64,000 nucleotides of DNA from Anaerolineales bacterium (GCA_030583925.1 CP129482.1:2170001-2234000); one strand, 5' to 3'; positions 33,007 through 43,431 are shown, numbered from the stretch's first letter. Made by a program: numbers and translations. Notes: generated by a model not told the origin, from the sequence alone.

Positions 33007-34449
33007 TTATCCCTGCGCAATCATCACATGCTTCGTGATCTGATAATCGCCAATCGCCTCGGCGGATAAATCTTTGCCGAAGCCTGATTGCTTGAATCCG
33101 CCGTGCGGGGTTTCGGAGGTCAAGGGGAGATGATCGTTGACCCAAACTGTACCAAATTCCAATTGCGAAGAGAGGCGCATGGCGCGTCCGATGTCACGCG
33201 TGAAGATCGACGCGGCGAGTCCGTACAGCACATCATTGCCTTTGCTCAACGCGTCGGCTTCATCGTCGAATTCCTGCACAGTGATGACAGGACCGAACAC
33301 TTCGCTCTGCACGATCTCCGCATCCTGCTTGACATTGCCGATCACGGTTGGCTCGTAATAGTAGCCCGCCTCGAATCCCTTCGGCACGCCGCCGCCCGTG
33401 AGAATTTTTGCGCCCGCGGCTTTCGCCCGATCCACAAATCCAGACACACGCTCTCGCTGAACGCCAGAGATCAACGGACCCATCTGGACTCCATCTTCAA
33501 ACGGAAGCCCCACTTTGACGTTTTTCACCGCTTCGACAACCGCTTCTTGCATGACCTTCAACTTGCTCTTCTCAACGTACAGCCGAGTCGCCGCCGTGCA
33601 GTCCTGACCCGTGTTGAGCGTCGCCGCCATGGACGCCTTCGCCGCAACAAGTTCGGGATCCGAATCGTCAAACACGATGAACGGCGCTTTGCCGCCAAGT
33701 TCAAGGTGGACGCGCTTGAGCGTATCCGCCGCCGTCTTCATAATTTTCTTGCCCGTGCCAGTGGAGCCCGTGAGACTCACCATGCGGACATCGGGATGCT
33801 CGACGATCGCCTGACCCGTATCATTACCGCCAGTGACGATGTTGACCACGCCATCGGGGATGCCCGCTTCTTTGATGAAGTCCGCAAGCATGAGCGTGGT
33901 GAGAGGCGTGCCAGGCGCGGGCTTCAACACGATGGTGCATCCCGCCGCAAGCGCGGGACCGATCTTCCACGCCGCCATCATGAACGGATAGTTCCACGGC
34001 GCAACCTGCCCGACGACTCCAACAGGCTCACGCCGATACATGGACGTGTAGCCCGTCATAAATTCGCCCGCGTGCGAGCCGTGCGTATCGCGCGCCGCGC
34101 TTGCGAAAAATCGCAGGTTATCAATCGCAAACGGCAGGTCGCCGCCAAGACTGACGTACGCGTATGGTTTGCCCGTGTTATCGGATTCGAGTTTGGCGAT
34201 CGCTTCGATGTTGGCTTCGATCACGTCGGCGAGTTTCCAAATCGCCTTCGAGCGTTCAGCGGGAGTTTTCTTCGACCAGCGACCGTCGTAGAATGCGCGC
34301 TTGGCGGCTTGCACAGCGCGGTCAACGTCGTCGCGGCTGGCGTCCACCACTTCGGCGATCTTCTTCCCCGTCGCGGGGTCTTCGATTGCCATCATCTTCC
34401 CGCCTTTTGTATCCTCCCACTTGCCGTCAATCCAGAGTTTGTGTTCCAT
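33007..34449 (-). CDS. Gamma-aminobutyraldehyde-type dehydrogenase, copy 1
   Basis: 480 residues. 'APWNYPFMMAAWKIGPALAAGC', 'SLTGSTGTGKKI', Glu in 'HLELGGKAPFIVFDD' and Cys in 'LNTGQDCTAATRLYVEK' make a complete ALDH. The end 'PHGGFKQSGFGKDLS' and the start 'HKLWIDGKWEDTKGG' resemble PatD/betaine-aldehyde dehydrogenases that oxidise 4-aminobutanal to GABA. That is the step after putrescine transamination, and the transaminase is encoded at 43432. It is about four-fifths identical by eye to the gene at 36112. Confidence 0.87.
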   Translation of the reverse strand: MEHKLWIDGKWEDTKGGKMMAIEDPATGKKIAEVVDASRDDVDRAVQAAKRAFYDGRWSKKTPAERSKAIWKLADVIEANIEAIAKLESDNTGKPYAYVSLGGDLPFAIDNLRFFASAARDTHGSHAGEFMTGYTSMYRREPVGVVGQVAPWNYPFMMAAWKIGPALAAGCTIVLKPAPGTPLTTLMLADFIKEAGIPDGVVNIVTGGNDTGQAIVEHPDVRMVSLTGSTGTGKKIMKTAADTLKRVHLELGGKAPFIVFDDSDPELVAAKASMAATLNTGQDCTAATRLYVEKSKLKVMQEAVVEAVKNVKVGLPFEDGVQMGPLISGVQRERVSGFVDRAKAAGAKILTGGGVPKGFEAGYYYEPTVIGNVKQDAEIVQSEVFGPVITVQEFDDEADALSKGNDVLYGLAASIFTRDIGRAMRLSSQLEFGTVWVNDHLPLTSETPHGGFKQSGFGKDLSAEAIGDYQITKHVMIAQG

Positions 34450-34470
34450 GTTTGTTCTCCTCTATGATCT

Positions 34471-34570
34471 ATGTCATTGCGAGCCGCGCTCTTGCTCTTT
34501 GCGACGAAGCAATCTCCTCGTAAGTTGGAGATTGCTTCGTCGTCGCTTCGCTCCTCCTCGCAACGACATG
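34471..34570. repeat. TCATTGCGAG/CTCGCAATGA palindromic repeat
   Basis: Outer arms ATGTCATTGCGAG and CTCGCAACGACAT; inner arms CGAAGCAATCTCC and GGAGATTGCTTCG around GTAAGTT. A complete hairpin unit of about 100 bases filling the gap between two dehydrogenase genes. Confidence 0.8.
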
Positions 34571-34571
34571 G

Positions 34572-35993
34572 CTAACTTGTTCTGATCGCAACCATTTGAA
34601 TATTGGTCATATCTTCCATCGCAAAGCGCAAGCCTTCGCGCCCGAGTCCACTTTGGCGGTTGCCGCCATAGGGCATGTGATCGGCGCGGAAGACGGGCGT
34701 ATCGTTGATGATCACGCCGCCAAAATTCAATCGCTTGATGGCTTTGAACACGCGGTTCACATCGTTCGTAAAGACGCCTACCTGTAAACCAAACTTCGTG
34801 TCATTCGCCTGTTGCAAAGCGGATTCAAAATCATCGCTCGAAATGATCGACGCGACAGGACCAAACGTTTCCTCGGCAACCACCTTCATATCGGGTTCGA
34901 CGTTCGTGAGAACAGTCGGATAATAGACTGCGCCTTCGCGCTTCCCGCCCGTGAGAACTTTCGCTCCATCCCCTTGCGCTTCATTGACCCAACTTTCGAT
35001 TCGGTCCGCCTCTTTGATGTCGATCATCGGTCCGACGTCCACGCGCTCGTCAAGCGGATCGCCGACGACCATCGCCTCGCTCGCCTTGACGAATTTTTCC
35101 GTGAACGGCTCGTACACTTTCTTTTCGCTATAAATCCGTTGAACGGAAATACAGACCTGTCCAGAGTTATAGTACGCGCCGACCGCGCAGCGCTTTGCGA
35201 CGAAATCCAAATCGGCATCGGGCGCGACGACGACAGGCGACGTGTTGCCAAGTTCGAGAGTCACTTTTTTGATTCCTGCAATCGACAAAATTCGTTGTCC
35301 AACTACGGGACTGCCCGTGAACGTGATCTTGTCCACGCGCGGATCGGTCACGAGCATTTCACCGACAACGGCTCCCGCTCCATTCACCAAATTCAACGCG
35401 CCCGCAGGCAGACCCGCATCCATCAAAATCTCACATAGCTTCACAGCGGCGAGCGGAGTCTTTTCGGCGGGTTTGAGGACGAGCGTATTGCCCGAAGCGA
35501 GCGCGGGAGCCACCTTATGCGCGACCAAATTCAAGGGGAAGTTGAACGGGCTGATGGCGGCGATCACGCCGACGGGACGGCGAGTCCAAAATCCGAAAAA
35601 TCCTTCGCCGCTCGGAACCGCGTCCAGCGGAATTGTTTCGCCGTGCAAGCGCTTGGCTTCCTCCGCCGCGATGGTGAAGGTGCTTTGGGCTCTGTCCACT
35701 TCGGCGCGCGCAAATTTGAGGGCCTTGCCCGCTTCTGCGGCGATCGTTTTGGACAATTCTTCAAAACGCTCGCGGATCAGCGCGGCGGTTTTCAAGAGAA
35801 TGTCGGCGCGTTTGTGCGCGGGCATGTCCGCCATCACGTTTTCAGCGCGTTCGGCGGCGTCAATGGCTTTGTTTACGTCTTCCGCAGAGGAGATGGGCAA
35901 AACGCCGATCGTTTTGCCATCGTATTTGTTCTTCACTTCCAGCAGGTTTCCGTTCCCTGTCCATTGACCGTCTATCAAAAGTTTGTATTCCAT
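34572..35993 (-). CDS. Aldehyde dehydrogenase, succinate-semialdehyde or lactaldehyde type
   Basis: 473 residues. 'SPFNFPLNLVAHKVAPALASGN', 'TFTGSPVVGQRI', Glu in 'TLELGNTSPVVV' and Cys in 'YYNSGQVCISVQRIY' are intact. The 'GNTSP' and 'GQVCISVQRI' variants are typical of the lactaldehyde, GapN and phosphonoacetaldehyde dehydrogenase branch. In this cluster it could serve as the succinate semialdehyde dehydrogenase step, but that is inference. ATG 35993 is chosen since GGAG lies seven bases upstream. It lies between the two copies of the aminobutyraldehyde-type dehydrogenase. Confidence 0.85.
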   Translation of the reverse strand: MEYKLLIDGQWTGNGNLLEVKNKYDGKTIGVLPISSAEDVNKAIDAAERAENVMADMPAHKRADILLKTAALIRERFEELSKTIAAEAGKALKFARAEVDRAQSTFTIAAEEAKRLHGETIPLDAVPSGEGFFGFWTRRPVGVIAAISPFNFPLNLVAHKVAPALASGNTLVLKPAEKTPLAAVKLCEILMDAGLPAGALNLVNGAGAVVGEMLVTDPRVDKITFTGSPVVGQRILSIAGIKKVTLELGNTSPVVVAPDADLDFVAKRCAVGAYYNSGQVCISVQRIYSEKKVYEPFTEKFVKASEAMVVGDPLDERVDVGPMIDIKEADRIESWVNEAQGDGAKVLTGGKREGAVYYPTVLTNVEPDMKVVAEETFGPVASIISSDDFESALQQANDTKFGLQVGVFTNDVNRVFKAIKRLNFGGVIINDTPVFRADHMPYGGNRQSGLGREGLRFAMEDMTNIQMVAIRTS

Positions 35994-36008
35994 TATTTTC
36001 TCCATTCC

Positions 36009-36110
36009 ATGTCGTTGCGAGGGCGCACTTGCCTTTCGCCCGAAGCAATCTCTCCGACAACGGGAGATTGCTTCGCCACGAAGAACAAGAGCGTGGCTCG
36101 CAATGACATG
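36009..36110. repeat. TCATTGCGAG/CTCGCAATGA palindromic repeat
   Basis: ATGTCGTTGCGAG at the left, CTCGCAATGACAT at the right, and inner arms CGAAGCAATCTC and GAGATTGCTTCG. Same family as 34471-34570; it again fills the gap between two dehydrogenase genes. Confidence 0.8.
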
Positions 36111-36111
36111 G

Positions 36112-37551
36112 TTAATGCGCGATCATCACATGCTTCGTGATTTGATAATCGCCGACTGCTTCCGCGGATAAATCTTTGCCGAAGCCCGATTGTTTGAATC
36201 CGCCATGCGGCGTTTCGGAGGTGATCGGCAAATGATCGTTGACCCAAACCGTGCCAAATTCCAATTGACTTGTGAGCCGCATGGCGCGACCGACATCTTT
36301 GGTAAAGACCGAAGCCGCCAAGCCGTATAACACGTCATTGCCGAGATGCAACGCCTGATCTTCGTTGTCGAATTCTTGAACTGTTATCACAGGTCCGAAC
36401 ACTTCGCTTTGGACGATCTCCCAATCTTGCTGAACGTTCGAGATGACCGTCGGCTCGTAATAGTAGCCTTTTTGCAAATCCTTCGGCACGCCGCCGCCCG
36501 TGAGAATCTTTGCGCCTTGCGATTTCGCTCGATCCACAAATCCTGAGACGCGCTCACGTTGAATGCCTGAGATCAATGGACCCATCACCACGCCATCGTC
36601 AAACGGCAAGCCGACCTTTGTGTTCCGCATCGCTTCGACGACCGCTTCACGCATATCATTAGCGCGTCCCTTCTCGACGTAAATGCGCGTCGCGGCGGTG
36701 CAATCTTGACCTGTGTTGGCAGTCGCTGCAAAGGACGCTTTCGCCGCGACGAGTTCGGGATCGGAGTCGTCAAAGACAATGAATGGCGCTTTCCCGCCCA
36801 ATTCCAAATGCACGCGCTTCAATGTTTCTGCAGCGGTCTTCATCACCTTTTTGCCCGTGCCAGATGAACCTGTCACGCAAATCATCCGAACATCGGGATG
36901 CTCGGCAATCGCTTGACCTGCGTCGTTGCCGCCAGAAATAATATTGACCACACCATCAGGGATGCCCGCTTCTTTAATTAATTCAGCCAGCATCAACGTT
37001 GTCAGCGGAGTACCAGGCGCGGGCTTCAACACGATGGTACATCCCGCCGCGAGGGCGGGACCGATCTTCCAGCCCGCCATATTGAGCGGATAATTCCACG
37101 GCGTGATCTGCCCGATGACTCCCACAGGCTCGCGCCGATACATGGACGTGTAGCCCGCCATAAACTCGCCCGCATGAGATCCGTGTGTGTCGCGCGCGGC
37201 GGTGGCGAAAAATCTCAGGTTGTCCACGGTAAAGGGAACGTCGCTGGCGAGGCTCAAGAATTTATACGGCTTGCCCGTGTTCTCGCTCTCGACCCGCGCA
37301 AACTCTTCGGATTTTGCTTCGAGCAAGTCCGCCAGTTTCCAGATCGCTTTCGAGCGCTCGCTCGGAGTCTTGCGCGACCAGCGCCCATCGTAAAACGCGG
37401 TCTTTGCGGCTTGCACGGCTTTGTCCACATCCGCCCTCGAAGCTTCCTGCACTTCGGCGATTCTCTCGCCTGTGGCGGGATTTTCGATCTGCATCTTCCC
37501 GCCGCCTTGCGAATCCACCCACTTGCCGTCTATCCAAAGTTTGTAATCCAT
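36112..37551 (-). CDS. Gamma-aminobutyraldehyde-type dehydrogenase, copy 2
   Basis: 479 residues, a close paralogue of the gene at 33007 with the same catalytic segments ('HLELGGKAPFIVFDD', 'ANTGQDCTAATRIYVEK') and the same PatD-like ending 'PHGGFKQSGFGKDLS'. Differences are spread along the protein, especially in the substrate-facing part (about 75-110), so the pair may handle different amino-aldehydes such as 4-aminobutanal and 3-aminopropanal. AGGAG lies upstream of ATG 37551. Confidence 0.87.
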   Translation of the reverse strand: MDYKLWIDGKWVDSQGGGKMQIENPATGERIAEVQEASRADVDKAVQAAKTAFYDGRWSRKTPSERSKAIWKLADLLEAKSEEFARVESENTGKPYKFLSLASDVPFTVDNLRFFATAARDTHGSHAGEFMAGYTSMYRREPVGVIGQITPWNYPLNMAGWKIGPALAAGCTIVLKPAPGTPLTTLMLAELIKEAGIPDGVVNIISGGNDAGQAIAEHPDVRMICVTGSSGTGKKVMKTAAETLKRVHLELGGKAPFIVFDDSDPELVAAKASFAATANTGQDCTAATRIYVEKGRANDMREAVVEAMRNTKVGLPFDDGVVMGPLISGIQRERVSGFVDRAKSQGAKILTGGGVPKDLQKGYYYEPTVISNVQQDWEIVQSEVFGPVITVQEFDNEDQALHLGNDVLYGLAASVFTKDVGRAMRLTSQLEFGTVWVNDHLPITSETPHGGFKQSGFGKDLSAEAVGDYQITKHVMIAH

Positions 37552-37696
37552 ATTTTCTCCTCATGAGAAGTTCAGGATGATGAAATTATACAGTTCTGAT
37601 TATCGATTGACAACACATTTATTCCGAATAGGATAGGAAGCACGCATCTTTCGCAGGGACGGTTGATTCAACCTCGCCCCCTCCGCCCTTCGGGCA

Positions 37697-37766
37697 CCTC
37701 CCCCAAATCCGACGGTGAAAATTTTGCATGCGGATTCAAAATAAATCTCGTCGGATTTGGGGGAGG
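37697..37766. repeat. Palindromic repeat with 17-bp arms
   Basis: CCTCCCCCAAATCCGAC (37697-37713) pairs exactly with 37750-37766 around a 36-base loop. It lies downstream of the convergent end of the saccharopine dehydrogenase-like gene. No T-run directly after the stem. Confidence 0.7.
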
Positions 37767-37785
37767 CTGGGTGGGGGTTATTCCC

Positions 37786-38985
37786 TCATCTTATCCCATA
37801 AGGAAACCCATACTCCGCCATCCGCTCCATGAATGGGATGGGATCGAACGCTTCGGGACCAAGTACGCCCGCGCCTTTCCAGATTCCTTTTTCGAGCAGT
37901 TCCATCGCGATGACGGGCGTGAACGCGGTCTGCGCGACGACTGCCTGACAGCCCCAGGTTTTCATGCACTCCTGATTATCGGCAACCTGATACAGATACA
38001 CTTCTTTTTTCTTGCCATCTTTCGTACCCGTTACCCACGTCCCTGCACAAGTTTTGCCGTGCATTTTATCGCCGAGATGAGCGGGGTCGGGCAAACACGC
38101 GGCGACCACATCACGCGGCGCGACTTGCACGCCTTTGACGTTGATCTTACTCTTGTTGTCCAAGCCCAGTTTATGCAGAGTTCGCAAAACTTCAATAAAT
38201 TCGTCGCCAAGCCCATACTTGAACGTGACGCGCTTCGCTTTCAACCAACGCGGCACAAGCAGGACTTCTTCATGCTCCACGTTGACCACTTCCAATTTGC
38301 CAAGCCCTTCAGGAAATTCGAATATCTCAGGTTCTGAAAACGGTTTTGTTGTAAACCAGCCCCTGCCCTCTTCATAGATCACGGGCGGATTCAGACATTC
38401 TTCGATAGTCGTCCAGATCGAAAAACTTGGCGCAAAGTCGTAGCCGTCAATGGTGAGTTCGCCGCCGTCGCGGATTCCGATCTCGTCAATTTCATCGAAT
38501 AGGTGATCGGCGGCGTAACGCGCGAACACATCTGCCATGCCAGGCTCCACGCCAAAGCCGACGAGGGCGAGCAAGCCTTTCGCTTCCCACTCCTTCGCTC
38601 TCTCGAATTGATAATCGCCCAGTTTGACGCCGACCTGATTGAACGGGTCGGTGGGATGCGGCTCGGAGAGCGTCATCGCCATGTCCATGTATTTGACGCC
38701 GACGTTGTATGCCGCGTCGAAAATTTGTTTGTTGAACACGGGATCCACCGCGTTCATGATTAAGTCCACGTTGTATTTTTTCGCCAGCGCTTCGATAGTT
38801 CCCTGATTGCTCGCGTCAATTGATTCGACGGGGAAGCGGGCGCTATCCCCCAGCTTTTTCTGCACATCTTCGGCGCGCTGAATGTTGTAATCGGCTAAGA
38901 CCATTAAGGTCATCCACTCACGTGGTTTTGCGATGGCGGCGATGGCTTCCCCAACTCCCCCAACCCCTACGAGTAAAACTCGCAT
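37786..38985 (-). CDS. Saccharopine dehydrogenase family protein
   Basis: 399 residues. The N-terminal Rossmann fold is 'RVLLVGVGGVGEAIA', followed by 'DLIMNAVDPVFNKQIFDAA' and 'ALVGFGVEPGMADVFA', signatures of the saccharopine dehydrogenase/LYS9-like family that includes lysine dehydrogenases and carboxynorspermidine synthases. It reduces or oxidises an imine between an amine and an oxo-acid with NAD(P)H. In this polyamine region, a role in polyamine or lysine breakdown is plausible but not proven. AAGGAG precedes ATG 38985. Confidence 0.85.
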   Translation of the reverse strand: MRVLLVGVGGVGEAIAAIAKPREWMTLMVLADYNIQRAEDVQKKLGDSARFPVESIDASNQGTIEALAKKYNVDLIMNAVDPVFNKQIFDAAYNVGVKYMDMAMTLSEPHPTDPFNQVGVKLGDYQFERAKEWEAKGLLALVGFGVEPGMADVFARYAADHLFDEIDEIGIRDGGELTIDGYDFAPSFSIWTTIEECLNPPVIYEEGRGWFTTKPFSEPEIFEFPEGLGKLEVVNVEHEEVLLVPRWLKAKRVTFKYGLGDEFIEVLRTLHKLGLDNKSKINVKGVQVAPRDVVAACLPDPAHLGDKMHGKTCAGTWVTGTKDGKKKEVYLYQVADNQECMKTWGCQAVVAQTAFTPVIAMELLEKGIWKGAGVLGPEAFDPIPFMERMAEYGFPYGIR

Positions 38986-39080
38986 AAACTCCTTTCAGAA
39001 GGCTCCGCCGTCCAGTTAAGTCGAGGGGGCGGACAAGTTTGAAGAAAACCGAATCAGATTTCCCCTGCGAATGAAGCGTA

Positions 39081-39113
39081 GACGAGGGTCGGGCGAATAT
39101 CCCGACCCTCGTC
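39081..39113 (-). terminator. Hairpin after potD
   Basis: A perfect 13-bp stem GACGAGGGTCGGG (39081-39093) with 39101-39113 and a 7-base loop lies 12 bases after the potD stop. No T-run follows on the minus strand, so it may protect the message rather than terminate it. Confidence 0.6.
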
Positions 39114-39125
39114 GAATCCAAAAAA

Positions 39126-40289
39126 TTAGTTGCCGCCCTTAACTTCTACCCAAATGTCGTCGTAGAGCGGGGTGGCGTCGCCGACATCCTGAATGCCGTG
39201 CCCGTTGGCGATCACGTCGGCAGGCGGGTTGGTGATCGGCGAATCGGCGTAGGCGCTGTAGACCTCAGGCTGATTCGCTTTGGCGTATTCCAACGCGGCG
39301 GCGTTCGGGTTGGTATATTGGAAGTCGCGGATGGTCAGCCAGAAAACGTCGCCTTGCATCATGTAGCTCAACCACGCATACGCGGCGTCGGCGTGCGCGG
39401 CGTCTTTCAGCATCACGAAGTTATCCTGCCAAAGGATGGGACCCTCGGTCGGATAAATATATTGGAAGGCTGGGTTTTCCTGATTGGCAACGAACGCTTC
39501 ACCGGTCCAGACGATACCGAGGTCCACATCGCCGGCGATCAAGGCGGTCTTGGGGCTGTCGCTGTCGAACACTTTGATGTTCGGGACCAATTCCGCCAGT
39601 TTGGCTTTGGCTTCTTCGAGTTGAGCAGGGTCAATGGTGTTGACATCGTATCCCAACGTGAGCAGGGTCGCGCCGATTACCGCGCGTGAATCGTCAATAG
39701 AGACAATTTTGCCCGCGTATTCGGGTTTCCACAGGTCAGCCCATGATTGCGGCACATTTTCGACGGCGTCAGTATTGACAACGATGGCGTCGGTTCCGCC
39801 CAGATAAGGGACGCTGTATTTGTTGCCGGGGTCGAAGCCTAAATTGAGCCAACCCGAAGCGATGTTCTTCAAGTTCGGCAATTTGGCGTGATCCATTTCC
39901 TGCAACAAACCCTGGCGAATCATCAACGGCACGATGTAGTCGGTGGGCTGGGCGAGATCGTAAGCGGTTCCGCCCGCGGAGACCTTGGCGTACATTTCCT
40001 CGTTGGACGAGTATTCGTCGCGGTTCAGTTTGACGCCATAGACCAACTCGAAGCAATCGAGCATGTCTTGCGGGAAATACTCAGTCCACACGAAGATATT
40101 CAATTCTTTGGAGGTTACTTCCATGCGCGGGCTGGGTTCCGGGCAGGTAAAGCCGGTGGATGTCACTTTTGAGCCGCCATCGGAGCCATTCGCGGAAGGC
40201 GTTTCGGCGTCGCCTCCGCCGCAGGCAGTAAGAACTAGGCTGGCTGCCATTAATATCCCTAACCATTTCATAATATTTTTTTTGTTCAT
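39126..40289 (-). CDS. potD: Spermidine/putrescine-binding lipoprotein PotD
   Basis: 387 residues. Signal peptide with lipobox 'LVLTACGGG', so it is tethered outside the membrane as expected for a monoderm ABC binding protein. The mature part has PotD/PotF features: 'LNIFVWTEYFPQDMLDCFE', 'YDLAQPTDYIVPLMI', 'VPYLGGTDAIVVN' and 'IWTGEAFVA' lining the polyamine pocket. It delivers polyamines to PotBC. ATG 40289 follows AAGGAG. It is the last gene of the potABCD operon, 60 bases after potC. Confidence 0.9.
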   Translation of the reverse strand: MNKKNIMKWLGILMAASLVLTACGGGDAETPSANGSDGGSKVTSTGFTCPEPSPRMEVTSKELNIFVWTEYFPQDMLDCFELVYGVKLNRDEYSSNEEMYAKVSAGGTAYDLAQPTDYIVPLMIRQGLLQEMDHAKLPNLKNIASGWLNLGFDPGNKYSVPYLGGTDAIVVNTDAVENVPQSWADLWKPEYAGKIVSIDDSRAVIGATLLTLGYDVNTIDPAQLEEAKAKLAELVPNIKVFDSDSPKTALIAGDVDLGIVWTGEAFVANQENPAFQYIYPTEGPILWQDNFVMLKDAAHADAAYAWLSYMMQGDVFWLTIRDFQYTNPNAAALEYAKANQPEVYSAYADSPITNPPADVIANGHGIQDVGDATPLYDDIWVEVKGGN

Positions 40290-40349
40290 CTCTTTCTCCT
40301 TTGTAAGATTTTTCGTACGGGTCACGCGGAGAACCGCGAACTACCTGAA

Positions 40350-41240
40350 TTAATGTTTTGCTTCACGGCTTTGCAGCCATTGAAGAAGTAAAACCGCGGA
40401 AAAGATCGTAAATATCCAAACCGTAGACAAGGCGTTAACCTGCGGCGTGATGATGCGGCGCAGAAGTCCATACACGTAGATCGGCAGGGTGGTCGAACCC
40501 GGTCCGTTGGTGAAAAAGGTGATCACAAAGTCGTCGAGCGACAGGGTGAAAGCCAGCAATCCACCGGAGAGAACGCCGGGCAGGATCATCGGAAACGTGA
40601 CGCGGCGGAAGGTCGTCCATTCGTTCGCGCCGAGGTCCATGGCGGCTTCTTCATAGGATTTATCGAAGCCTTGCAAGCGCGCCTGCACTACGAGCGTTAC
40701 AAAAGGCACGCTAAAGGCGATATGACTGACTATCACAGTGCTTAACCCTAGGCTGAGCCTTGAATCGCCGCTCAACCCAAGTCCGTTGTTGATGACCCCG
40801 AATAACTGACTAAAGAGGGTTAAGATACCGATGCCCATCACGATCTCCGGGATGACGATGGGGATATAAAGCGACAGTTGCGAGAAGGGCTTCAGTTTGA
40901 ATTCGTAACGCTGTAACGCCAAGGCTGCCATCGTGCCAATGATCGTGGAGATCAACGTGGAAACAAGGGCGATGGTCAGTGTGTTTCTCGCCGCCTCGAT
41001 GACGTCGCTGTCTTTGGAGAGTTCGCAGAACCAATGGAAGGGTCCGCAGGGACTGGCTTTGACCACACTGCCTTCCATCACGGTCCGTTCGCTGAATGCA
41101 GGGATAAATCCCTCAAAGGTGATGTTCGTCCGCGAGGCGTTGAACGAAAACAGGATCAGCACAACGATCGGCGCGTATAAAAATATATATACGAGCATTG
41201 CCGAAGAGAAGATAAAGGGATGTCTACGATGCGGGTTCAT
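40350..41240 (-). CDS. potC: Polyamine ABC permease PotC
   Basis: 296 residues with six membrane helices. The EAA loop '[27 protein letters not shown]' contacts PotA. An enlarged loop after the first helix carries Cys residues ('[13 protein letters not shown]'), which is longer than in the E. coli protein. With PotB it forms the membrane channel for spermidine and putrescine. Its start overlaps the end of potB by 4 bases. Confidence 0.92.
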   Translation of the reverse strand: MNPHRRHPFIFSSAMLVYIFLYAPIVVLILFSFNASRTNITFEGFIPAFSERTVMEGSVVKASPCGPFHWFCELSKDSDVIEAARNTLTIALVSTLISTIIGTMAALALQRYEFKLKPFSQLSLYIPIVIPEIVMGIGILTLFSQLFGVINNGLGLSGDSRLSLGLSTVIVSHIAFSVPFVTLVVQARLQGFDKSYEEAAMDLGANEWTTFRRVTFPMILPGVLSGGLLAFTLSLDDFVITFFTNGPGSTTLPIYVYGLLRRIITPQVNALSTVWIFTIFSAVLLLQWLQSREAKH

Positions 41241-42160
41241 GCGACAACGATCTCCTCTCCGAAACCGAACTTTCGCGTATAAAAATATGTGACGATCAGG
41301 GTCATCACCATCAAGATTAGCGACGCGGCGCTGCCAAAGGTCGGGTCGCGCGCATCGAGAAACTGACGTTGGATCAAGTTGCCTACCAGAATCACTTGCC
41401 GCCCGCCGAGCAGATCGGAGACGATAAACGTTCCCATCACAGGGATGAACACCAAAATCGTGCCCGCCACAACGCCCGGCATCGAAAGCGGCAGAGTGAC
41501 ATGCAAGAATGTTTTGATCCCGTTCGCGCCGAGGTCTGCCGCGGCTTCGTACAAGGAGTTATCAATTTTTTCGAGCGAGGTATAGATCGGCAGGATCATG
41601 AACGGTAAAAACTCATAGACCATACCGACCAACACAGCCCCCGGCGTGTACAGCATCTCCAACGGCGTGAATGGAATATTGAACAAGCCGGCGATCCAGC
41701 CCAGAATCAAATTGATCACGCCCTGCGTACGCAACAACATCATCCAGGCATAGACGCGGATGACGAAGTTCGTCCAGAGCGGGATCAATACCATGAACAA
41801 AAATGTATTTCGACGTTTTGGTTGCGCGCGGGCAATAAAATACGCCAGCGGATAAGCCAACAGGATCACCCAAACCGTCGAGTTGAAAGCCAACGTCAGC
41901 GAACGCCACAAGATCTGAAGATACAGCGGATCAAAACAAGAAGCCTGTCCATTCGAGCAATTCGTACTATAGCCTAGCAAGCGGATGTAATTATCTAGCG
42001 AGAACGAATAGATCACATTGCCGTCGGGGCTACGCTGACCGAACGAAACCACCAGCGTAAGTAACAGCGGGATGATCAACAACCCGATCATCCACAACAA
42101 GGTTGGGCTTGCCAACAACGTGCCTTGCGCCGCTCTATTTTCACGCAATCGTTTCAACAT
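41237..42160 (-). CDS. potB: Polyamine ABC permease PotB
   Basis: 307 residues, six membrane helices. EAA loop '[27 protein letters not shown]'. A loop after the first helix has two Cys ('[13 protein letters not shown]'), as in PotC, perhaps disulfide-bonded outside the cell. It pairs with PotC. It starts 4 bases after the potA stop. Confidence 0.92.
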   Translation of the reverse strand: MLKRLRENRAAQGTLLASPTLLWMIGLLIIPLLLTLVVSFGQRSPDGNVIYSFSLDNYIRLLGYSTNCSNGQASCFDPLYLQILWRSLTLAFNSTVWVILLAYPLAYFIARAQPKRRNTFLFMVLIPLWTNFVIRVYAWMMLLRTQGVINLILGWIAGLFNIPFTPLEMLYTPGAVLVGMVYEFLPFMILPIYTSLEKIDNSLYEAAADLGANGIKTFLHVTLPLSMPGVVAGTILVFIPVMGTFIVSDLLGGRQVILVGNLIQRQFLDARDPTFGSAASLILMVMTLIVTYFYTRKFGFGEEIVVA

Positions 42161-42164
42161 AGCG

Positions 42165-43277
42165 CTACTCCTTTTTCAACACCAGCACGTTTTCAGGAAG
42201 CATCATCAACATCACTTCCTGCCCGATCGTGTAGAACGAACCCGGGTCGAGCCGCGAGATACGATTCTGCTCCAACACCTTGACGCGCTTTCCCATCAAG
42301 TCCACATAAACATGCGTGTCGGTTCCAATGTATACGGTGTTGGTCACCTTGCCGTTGAACGTATTCTGATTAAGGGGCTTCTCCGTGATCAACACTTTTT
42401 CGGGTCGAATCGAAACCGTGACTTCCTCCCCGTTGACCAACCCCGGCGAGACGGGGATACCGGTCAATTCGGCATTAATCTCTGGGACGTGAACCACCGT
42501 TTCATTCTTCGACAGGGACTTGATTCTGCCCTCGAAGAAATTCGACTCCCCAATAAAGTCCGCCACAAACTTATTCGCCGGTCTTTCATAGATCTCGACC
42601 GGATGTCCCATTTGTTGAACTTTGCCCTTGCTCATCACGGCGATGCGGTCAGACATGGTCATCGCTTCTTCTTGGTCATGCGTCACGTAGACAAACGTGA
42701 TACCCAATTGCTGTTGAAGCGCTTTGAGTTCAAGTTGCATCTCCTTACGGAGTTTTAGGTCTAATGCGCCGAGCGGTTCATCCAGCAGCAACACATCCGG
42801 CACTTTGACCAGCGCCCGCGCCACCGCCACGCGCTGTTGTTGACCGCCAGAGAGCTGCTTCGGCTTGCGGCGTTCCATGCCGGTGAGTTGGACCATCTCC
42901 AACACATGTTTGACGCGTTTGTCAATTTCATCTTTCTGCGCGCCTTCCATCTCCAACCCAAAGGCGATATTTTGATAAACCGTCAAATGCTGGAACAGCG
43001 CGTAACTTTGAAAGACTGTATTTACCTTACGTTGAAACGGCGGCGTATGCCCCATTGGCTTGCCTTCGATATACACTTCCCCTTCGGTGGGCCACTCGAA
43101 CCCTGCGATCATCCTCAGCGAGGTCGTTTTGCCGCAACCCGAAGACCCCAACATCGAAAAGAATTCGCCGTTCTTGATCTCCATCGACACATGATCAACG
43201 GCATTCAGTACATTCCCCTCAGGCGTGACGAACTTTTTGACAACGTCTTGCATCTGAACTGCAATTTCACTTGCCAT
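42165..43277 (-). CDS. potA: Polyamine ABC transporter ATPase PotA
   Basis: 370 residues. Walker A 'GSSGCGKTT', signature '[14 protein letters not shown]', Walker B '[11 protein letters not shown]' and H-loop '[14 protein letters not shown]' are intact. The C-terminal TOBE domain (from about 280) includes '[10 protein letters not shown]'. It powers PotBC. It is the first gene of the operon; its upstream region holds a dispersed repeat. Confidence 0.94.
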   Translation of the reverse strand: MASEIAVQMQDVVKKFVTPEGNVLNAVDHVSMEIKNGEFFSMLGSSGCGKTTSLRMIAGFEWPTEGEVYIEGKPMGHTPPFQRKVNTVFQSYALFQHLTVYQNIAFGLEMEGAQKDEIDKRVKHVLEMVQLTGMERRKPKQLSGGQQQRVAVARALVKVPDVLLLDEPLGALDLKLRKEMQLELKALQQQLGITFVYVTHDQEEAMTMSDRIAVMSKGKVQQMGHPVEIYERPANKFVADFIGESNFFEGRIKSLSKNETVVHVPEINAELTGIPVSPGLVNGEEVTVSIRPEKVLITEKPLNQNTFNGKVTNTVYIGTDTHVYVDLMGKRVKVLEQNRISRLDPGSFYTIGQEVMLMMLPENVLVLKKE

Positions 43278-43322
43278 ACCTTTTCTCCTCAGAGCAGGAT
43301 TTGCTTATTTTACTTCAATCAC

Positions 43323-43431
43323 GCGCTGAGCGGAGTGAGGATATGTTCGTTATCCGAACGCAGACGAAGCGCAACCCTGCCCTTCGTCTGCGGGACTTCG
43401 ACAATCACTCAGTCCCTCCGCTCAGGGCGAT
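43323..43431. repeat. Imperfect palindromic repeat
   Basis: CGCTGAGCGGAGTGAGGAT at the left is mirrored by CCTCCGCTCAGGGCGAT at the right, with inner words CAGACGAAG and CTTCGTCTG. It fills the gap between potA and the putrescine aminotransferase gene. Its words also occur inside 44811-44983. Confidence 0.6.

Noticed and set aside
33088..34467. Long plus-strand open frame of 459 codons
   Set aside because: Exact antisense of the aldehyde dehydrogenase at 33007; Arg/His-rich product typical of shadow frames in GC-rich genes.
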